Source: CAZWSE01 sp964636575
GTDB lineage: Bacteria > Pseudomonadota > Alphaproteobacteria > Rhodobacterales > Rhodobacteraceae
Assembly: GCA_964636575.1 (NCBI GenBank)
Contig: CAZWSE010000005.1
Span: forward strand, 1-54,321
Length of the DNA stretch: 54,321 bases
Direction of reading: 5' to 3'
In this document: piece after piece, positions 50,465 to 54,321 of the stretch
How positions within the stretch are numbered: the stretch's first letter is position 1
How the letters are laid out: the number at the start of each line of letters is the position of its first letter
The notes under the pieces: generated by a model
Databases searched by the model: none
The model's input: the letters and a program-made list of their open reading frames with translations, nothing else
What the model was told of the DNA's origin: nothing
Translations under genes and position numbers: made by a program

Positions 50465-51270
50465 AGCGGCTTTTTGCGATAACGCTGGCCATGTGCCTGT
50501 TTGCGCAGGCCGCTGTTGCCCAAAATAGTGGGCTGATCCGGTTAACCGGTCGCGAAGATGTACGTGGTTGGGAAGCGGTTGGCCGTTTGGATGTTTCCGG
50601 CAAAGGGTATTGTTCAGGCACATTGATTGCGCCTGATCTGGTGCTGACCGCCGCCCATTGTGTTTTCAACGCACGGGGCGCCGTTGTGACCCCTGAAAAG
50701 ATCCTGTTTCGGGCGGGCCTGCGCGACGGCGTGTCTGTGTCTGAAAGCCGTGTGAAACGGGTTGCCGTGGATCCGGGTTATCATCCGAGGTTCGGCACGT
50801 CTGTGCGCAATACGCGCAATGATCTGGCGGTTTTGAAGTTGTGGACAGCTATACCAAGTTCGGTTGCGCCTTTTTTTGCAATCCATTCCGGTGATCTGCG
50901 CGGTTCGGACATCAGTGTTGTGTCCTACGGCAAAGGGCGGGATGAGGCGCTGTCGTGGCAACGCAAGTGCCAGCTTTTGCAGCGTGAACAGGACATTCTG
51001 GCCTTCGATTGTAACGTCACTTTCGGGTCCTCGGGTGCTCCTGTTTTTGCCAAAGAAGGCGTGAGGGCGCGGCCTCGGATCGTGTCTGTCGTGTCGTCGG
51101 GTGGGTCTTATGAAGGAAAATCCGTTGCCTTTGGGATGGAGTTGTCGACCAAAGTTGCTGCTTTGAAGGCTCAATTGCGCGGCGCAACCGCAGCACCGAC
51201 TGCAGGGGTGCGCCGGATCACGGTCGGCCAAGGCGCGCGTTCCAGTGGCGCGAAGTTCGTCAAACCTTAG
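50461..51270 (+). CDS. Secreted trypsin-like serine protease, second of the pair
   Basis: A 269-residue paralogue of the first protease. The start is TTG 50461, overlapping the previous TGA. The signal peptide is about residues 1-20 (LFAITLAMCLFAQAAVA). The triad regions are VLTAAHCVF, RNDLAVLKL and TFGSSGAPVF; the same Cys pattern is present (GYCSGTLI / AAHC, KCQLLQ / FDCNVTF). It also ends in SSGAKFVKP after RRITVGQG. The coupled start implies co-synthesis with its twin; substrates are unknown. Confidence 0.92.
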   Translation: MKRLFAITLAMCLFAQAAVAQNSGLIRLTGREDVRGWEAVGRLDVSGKGYCSGTLIAPDLVLTAAHCVFNARGAVVTPEKILFRAGLRDGVSVSESRVKRVAVDPGYHPRFGTSVRNTRNDLAVLKLWTAIPSSVAPFFAIHSGDLRGSDISVVSYGKGRDEALSWQRKCQLLQREQDILAFDCNVTFGSSGAPVFAKEGVRARPRIVSVVSSGGSYEGKSVAFGMELSTKVAALKAQLRGATAAPTAGVRRITVGQGARSSGAKFVKP

Positions 51271-51272
51271 GC

Positions 51273-51301
51273 CTTGAAACTGAAAATGCTGCTTCCCAGA
51301 T
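51273..51301 (+). promoter_or_regulatory. Heat-shock sigma (RpoH)-like promoter for hsp20
   Basis: CTTGAA (51273-51278) and TCCCAGAT (51294-51301) are 15 bases apart, close to the sigma-32 pattern CTTGAA / CCCCATnT. It begins two bases after the protease stop and would give an hsp20 leader of about 95 bases. Confidence 0.5.
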
Positions 51302-51375
51302 AGGGGATGTGACAATGCCGCATGCCGGGTTGTCGCGATACCCTTGCCTGTCCCCGATGTGGGAAGGCGTCACAA

Positions 51376-51398
51376 TTATCGCTCAAGAAAGAGGATGA
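51376..51398 (+). promoter_or_regulatory. ROSE-like RNA thermometer hairpin on the hsp20 ribosome site
   Basis: In the RNA, UUAUC-G-CUC (51376-51384) pairs with GAGGAUGA (51391-51398) round AAGAAA, with G51381 bulged and one G-U pair. It contains UCGCU (51379-51383) facing the Shine-Dalgarno AGGA (51392-51395): the U-(U/C)-GCU core with a bulged G that defines ROSE elements of small heat-shock genes. Confidence 0.55.
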
Positions 51399-51403
51399 TA
51401 CCG

Positions 51404-51871
51404 ATGAGAAGTTTTGATTTTGCCCCGCTGTATCGCGCAAGTGTTGGATTCGACCAGATTGCAGATATGCTGGACCGTGCGATGGCCACGGACACTGGAA
51501 ATTCCAGTTACCCCCCTTACAACATTGAGAAAACCGCCGATGATGCCTACCGCATTTCGATCGCTGTGGCCGGGTTTTCCGATGCCGATTTGAATGTTGA
51601 AGTGCGCGAGAATGCCTTGATCGTAACCGCCCGCAAAGTGGATGAAGACGCCGAACGTGCCTATCTGCACCGCGGCATCGCGACCCGTGCCTTTGAGCGT
51701 AAGTTTCAACTGGCCGACCATGTGCAGGTGACTGGTGCGTCCCATGAGGACGGCATGCTGCACATCGATTTGCAGCGCGAGATTCCAGAGGCGTTGAAGC
51801 CCCGTCAGATTGCGATTTCGACCACTGCTGCAATTGGAAAAGATGTTGTGGACAGCAAAGCTGTAAACTGA
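51404..51871 (+). CDS. Small heat-shock protein (Hsp20/alpha-crystallin family)
   Basis: A 155-residue ATP-independent chaperone that holds unfolded proteins. The N-terminal MRSFDFAPLYRASVGFDQIA is typical of the IbpA-like class in alphaproteobacteria. The alpha-crystallin domain (about 40-130) has YNIEKTADDAYRISIAVAGF, then LNVEVRENALIVTARK and IATRAFERKFQLADHVQV. The start at 51404 is chosen by the AGGA at 51392; ATG 51395 would overlap that site. A heat-shock-like promoter and a ROSE-like hairpin precede it. It is followed by a stem-loop at 51899. Confidence 0.95.
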   Translation: MRSFDFAPLYRASVGFDQIADMLDRAMATDTGNSSYPPYNIEKTADDAYRISIAVAGFSDADLNVEVRENALIVTARKVDEDAERAYLHRGIATRAFERKFQLADHVQVTGASHEDGMLHIDLQREIPEALKPRQIAISTTAAIGKDVVDSKAVN

Positions 51872-51898
51872 CGCCTTTTGAACCAGTTGAAAGATAGG

Positions 51899-51924
51899 GG
51901 CCCGGTTGCTTGCGCATCCGGGCC
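51899..51924 (+). terminator. Terminator-like hairpin after hsp20
   Basis: GGCCCGG (51899-51905) and CCGGGCC (51918-51924) are perfect inverted copies, followed by the loosely T-rich ATTCTATTGTTT. It lies 27 bases past the hsp20 stop. Confidence 0.6.
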
Positions 51925-51936
51925 ATTCTATTGTTT

Positions 51937-51976
51937 GGCCCCTTTCGGGGCCGCGGTTTGAGTATTTGTCAAAGGG
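51937..51976 (+). repeat. Intergenic repeat copy F (hairpin plus diverged tail)
   Basis: GGCCCC-TTTC-GGGGCC (51937-51952) is followed by TTGAGTATTTGTCAAAGGG, then TAAAGG. It matches copy A at about 18 of 25 tail positions. A minus-strand frame ending QTAAPKGAKQ at 51928 runs across it (possible C-terminus ELTRPYEQYFSPYLYPL, family not recognised, cut by the gap); I do not call it as a gene. Confidence 0.5.
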
Positions 51977-52031
51977 TAAAGGTATGGGCTGAAATACTGC
52001 TCGTAAGGGCGGGTTAATTCGGGCAGGGTTT

Positions 52032-52131
52032 NNNNNNNNNNNNNNNNNNNNNNNNNNNNNNNNNNNNNNNNNNNNNNNNNNNNNNNNNNNNNNNNNNNNN
52101 NNNNNNNNNNNNNNNNNNNNNNNNNNNNNNN
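52032..52131. other. Assembly gap (100 N)
   Basis: A run of exactly 100 N, the usual placeholder for a scaffold gap of unknown size. The join between the hsp20 side and the hydrolase side is therefore not proven by sequence, and frames crossing it are meaningless. Confidence 0.99.
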
Positions 52132-52578
52132 GAGGTCGCTGCGGCTGTGGAAGCTGTAGCGGAATTGGGTGATGGCCCAATTTCCTTGGCTGGACATTCT
52201 GCGGGTGGCCATTTGGTTGCCCGGATGCTCGACAGATCCGTTCTGCCTTCTGATATTGGAGCGCGTTTGCATGCTGCCGTTCCAATTTCGCCGGTCGTTG
52301 ATCTTCGGCCCTTGCTCAAGACCGACATGAACGGCATTTTGCAATTGGACACTGTCGAAGCTGAAGCAGAAAGCCCCGTTTTAATGCGTGACCGTTATCC
52401 TGCGCGCGTGACAGTTTGGGTTGGCGAAAACGAGCGGCCTGCCTTTTTGGATCAAGCGCAGTGGTTGGGGCAGGCTTGGGGCGTTCAGGGTGTTATTTCT
52501 GCCGGCCGGCACCATTTCGATGTGATTGATGATCTGGCAGATCCTAGCAGTGAGATGGTTCACGCGTTAATCGCTTAG
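52132..52578 (+). CDS. Alpha/beta hydrolase (possible kynurenine-formamidase-like), 5' end lost in the gap
   Basis: 148 codons open from the edge of the gap to TAG at 52578; the N-terminus is missing. The nucleophile elbow ISLAGHSAGGHLVARML (Ser) is near the left edge, followed by PISPVVDLRPLL and the late His in VISAGRHHFDVIDDLAD. The GHSAGGHL type and size fit the esterase/lipase group that includes bacterial arylformamidases, but no kynurenine gene can be confirmed beside it, so the substrate stays open. The first in-frame ATG (52147) is internal. Confidence 0.82.
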   Translation, partial: EVAAAVEAVAELGDGPISLAGHSAGGHLVARMLDRSVLPSDIGARLHAAVPISPVVDLRPLLKTDMNGILQLDTVEAEAESPVLMRDRYPARVTVWVGENERPAFLDQAQWLGQAWGVQGVISAGRHHFDVIDDLADPSSEMVHALIA

Positions 52579-52588
52579 GACCATCGCC

Positions 52589-52620
52589 CTTCTTTGTTCA
52601 AAATAAATCCCCGCCGGAGG
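52589..52620 (-). repeat. Intergenic repeat copy D (hairpin plus tail)
   Basis: On the minus strand CCTCC-GGC-GGGG (52620-52609) is followed by ATTTATTTTGAACAAAGAAG. The tail matches copy C closely (ATTTATTTGGAACAAAGAAG, one difference in 20). It lies 10 bases past the hydrolase stop, pointing towards it. Confidence 0.65.
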
Positions 52621-52782
52621 CATCTGTCGAGGGTATCACAGGCTGCCGTGGCATCTGATGCGCTACGGGCCTTTCATTTGTGACGTTGATTTGCAAAAGT
52701 ACCCCAGAAAGTGACGAGTGGGTGATGTAAATGATCATAACATTGCCTATGTACCAGTTAACCAAGAACAACGAGGGAGTTA

Positions 52783-53862
52783 ATGATGGCCGACTTTGAA
52801 GCGCAGGTGCGCGAGTCTCAGGATCAGGTGGCGCAGGCGCAGGCTAAGATTTCTGAACTTACCAGTCGAATTGAGACCGCCCGTCAGAAAATGAAGCAAG
52901 GCGATGAAGTCTTGTTGGATATTGAAAACGCCAATCTTGATGACGTGCATGCCCATACAGAGGTGATGAACGCGAATATCGCGGAGCTCATTATGGGGCT
53001 TGATGACGTGACGGCCGCCTTTTCTCGTGACTTTGACCAAATGCGCAACAAAACCGGTTGGGAAAGCTTTGTTGGCATTTTTAGCAAAGCCAAGTCGGAT
53101 TCCATGCGTCAGGAACGGGTTCGGTCCGCCAGTATCGACGACAAGTTGCAGGATTTGATTGGCAAGTCTGACATCATTGTCAGCCTTTTGGACGGTCAGT
53201 TGAAGCTGCTCGAAGAGCAGCGTGAAAAGGTTGAGGTCAACCTGTCTGAGACTTTGGATGAACGTGAATTCACAGTGGCTGAACTTGAATCCACCCGCGC
53301 CAACATTCTTTCCATGGATCCGGATATTATCGCTTTGGAAGGCAAAATCTCGGTTGAGCAAGACGCGGCGGCCCGCACAAAGCTGGAAACTGAACTTGCT
53401 GACTTGAACAAGCGCTACAACCAGATGGTGCAGGATGAACAGGTTAAGCTGGCCAAATCCCAGACCCTTGAGCGTTATATAGAAAAGGGCAAAACCTGGA
53501 TTGACTCATTGCAAAACCAGTCTGCGACCCAGATGGTTTTGATCAACAAGCTACAGACCGACACCAAGCAGCGCGTCGTTTTGTATGATGCGTTGACCAA
53601 GTCTTTGAAGACGGCTCAACAGCAGGATGTGGCCCACCGGATCAACGAAATCGGGGTGAAGACCGACCAAGAAGCCCAGACCGCGATGGCTGGCATTGGT
53701 GCAGCGACCAATCAGAAGATGGCGGATATGCTTGAGAAGCATGAAGATCAGATGGTGTTTGCCCGTGAGGTATTAGAGGCCAAGGCCAAGGCCGACGAAC
53801 GCTTTGCCCGCCGCTTTGAGAAGATCATCGAGAAGCATGATAAGAACCTTTATGGGGGTTAA
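52783..53862 (+). CDS. Long coiled-coil protein of unknown function
   Basis: A 359-residue soluble protein, almost wholly heptad-like: ESQDQVAQAQAKISELTSRI, then a stretch around GWESFVGIFSKAKSDSMRQE, then long helices (KLLEEQREKVEVNLSETLDE, KLETELADLNKRYNQMVQDE). It has no signal or membrane segment and no nucleotide motif. The start ATG (52783 or 52786) follows a strong GAGGGAG. It leads a run with a small membrane protein (10 bases on) and a partial gene. Proteins of this shape accompany membrane-stress (PspA-like) and toxic-anion-resistance clusters, but I see no defining motif. Confidence 0.85.
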   Translation: MMADFEAQVRESQDQVAQAQAKISELTSRIETARQKMKQGDEVLLDIENANLDDVHAHTEVMNANIAELIMGLDDVTAAFSRDFDQMRNKTGWESFVGIFSKAKSDSMRQERVRSASIDDKLQDLIGKSDIIVSLLDGQLKLLEEQREKVEVNLSETLDEREFTVAELESTRANILSMDPDIIALEGKISVEQDAAARTKLETELADLNKRYNQMVQDEQVKLAKSQTLERYIEKGKTWIDSLQNQSATQMVLINKLQTDTKQRVVLYDALTKSLKTAQQQDVAHRINEIGVKTDQEAQTAMAGIGAATNQKMADMLEKHEDQMVFAREVLEAKAKADERFARRFEKIIEKHDKNLYGG

Positions 53863-53871
53863 GCCGCAGGA

Positions 53872-54063
53872 ATGAAGTGGTTTACGCATCCGGACAGGTT
53901 TGTCGATTGGCTTGCGAATGCTGCTTTGAGTTTGCTGATCGGATGCGGAGCTTGGTTAACCGAAACGCGACCAGGCATGTCTCTGGCATTTTTACTCGCA
54001 GGCATGAACATAGTTTCATTTTTTAGGCTCATGCTGACGAAAGAAGAATTTGGCGATGAGTGA
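53872..54063 (+). CDS. Small two-segment membrane protein
   Basis: A 63-residue protein: RFVDWLANAALSLLIGCGAW and SLAFLLAGMNIVSFFRLML are two membrane segments joined by a short charged turn (LTETRPGM). It begins nine bases after the coiled-coil protein stop and overlaps the next gene by eight bases (54056-54063), so it is held in a tight operon. Family not recognised; probably an anchor for the cluster proteins (inference). Confidence 0.72.
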   Translation: MKWFTHPDRFVDWLANAALSLLIGCGAWLTETRPGMSLAFLLAGMNIVSFFRLMLTKEEFGDE

Positions 54064-54321
54064 TGAACCCGATCACACCCCTTCTGCCGATCACATTGGC
54101 CTGACCGATATGGCGGCCTCGCGGCGCTACTTTGCCAAATTTGAAGCCATAACCGAGCATATGCTTCGTGTGGCTGGTGTGATGGAGGCCGAAGGGGCTC
54201 TGTCCAAGGATGAGGTCAAGGTGCTCGCCCGTTACGGCGCCGCATTGAACTATACCTTCAAAGCACTGGGCCTGAAATACCTGCTGGTCGGCCGCGACAC
54301 GGGGCGGTTCTTTGGATCGCT
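54056..54321 (+). CDS. Protein of unknown function, N-terminal part
   Basis: 88 complete codons from ATG 54056 to the right edge. It begins MSDEPDHTPSADHIGLTDMA, then SRRYFAKFEAITEHMLRVAG, then ALSKDEVKVLARYGAALNYT and ALGLKYLLVGRDTGRFFG. The visible part looks helical and soluble. I cannot name the family from this fragment. Its overlap with the small membrane protein shows it belongs to the same operon as the coiled-coil protein. Confidence 0.78.
   Translation, partial: MSDEPDHTPSADHIGLTDMAASRRYFAKFEAITEHMLRVAGVMEAEGALSKDEVKVLARYGAALNYTFKALGLKYLLVGRDTGRFFGS

Noticed and set aside
51383..52352. Minus-strand frames crossing the run of N
   Set aside because: They exist only because N is translated as unknown residues. 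A true minus-strand gene may end near 51928 or 52014, but the gap prevents a decision.

Overview
The window looks like a draft-genome scaffold (100 N at 52032-52131) from a marine alphaproteobacterium of the order Rhodobacterales (Roseobacter group). The evidence is the housekeeping order rsmB / heparinase-like / purH / lspA / DUF3035 lipoprotein / M16-M16, an SdhE-type DUF1674 protein beside rsmB, deoC next to a double-length aldehyde dehydrogenase, a VPLPA-CTERM protein, and a Sit-type manganese transporter with Fur/Mur-like palindromes. I saw no tRNA, rRNA, CRISPR array, transposase, integrase or phage gene. The species cannot be named from the sequence.

Layout. 1-7397 (mostly minus strand) is the rbfA-truB-rpsO-pnp translation/RNA-decay cluster, opened up by a secreted phosphodiester-glycosidase-like protein, a DUF1643 and a DUF5665 protein, a chemoreceptor, and a tandem-HxlR regulator with a divergent VOC protein. 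7483-17513 (plus) holds dapB, a small secreted protein, rsmB, a heparinase-like protein, purH, lspA, a lipoprotein and a pair of M16 peptidase-fold proteins. 17593-20950 (minus) is deoC plus a tandem ALDH. 21127-24275 is a DUF4173 membrane protein with a response regulator and a histidine kinase. 24346-28274 is a four-gene sitABCD operon behind a promoter with two palindromes; mutL and rmuC follow. 31386-41214 has leucine biosynthesis split into leuB and leuC-(Tat ORF)-leuD, with LysR/oxidoreductase, nuclease-like, membrane, hydrolase and AraC genes between. 41455-45246 holds a VPLPA-CTERM protein, a glycan/MptE-like protein, rsfS, rlmH, a secreted small protein and a DUF599 protein. 45397-49339 is the glycolate oxidase operon glcDEF. 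49646-51270 is a tandem pair of secreted trypsin-like proteases; then comes an hsp20 gene with a heat-shock-like promoter and a ROSE-like hairpin on its ribosome binding site. After the gap lie a partial hydrolase and an unassigned coiled-coil / small-membrane-protein / partial-gene cluster that runs off the right edge.

Most worth a second look: (1) an intergenic repeat family in at least six places (GC hairpin plus a tail like GAGTATTTTTGGAAAAATGA), at gene ends and in two places supplying the sequence just before a start codon; (2) the Tat-signal ORF that runs in frame, with no stop, into leuD; (3) the ROSE-like thermometer of hsp20; (4) the apparently leaderless sit promoter with paired palindromes, and the winged-helix-like tail on SitC; (5) the twin proteases that share a GAKFVKP C-terminus; (6) apparent CTG starts and a TAATG-coupled upstream ORF; (7) the unassigned cluster at the right end. 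No single feature is plainly a new multi-gene defence or metabolic system. Motif and structure statements were read by eye, and family names come from recognised motifs, not database searches.
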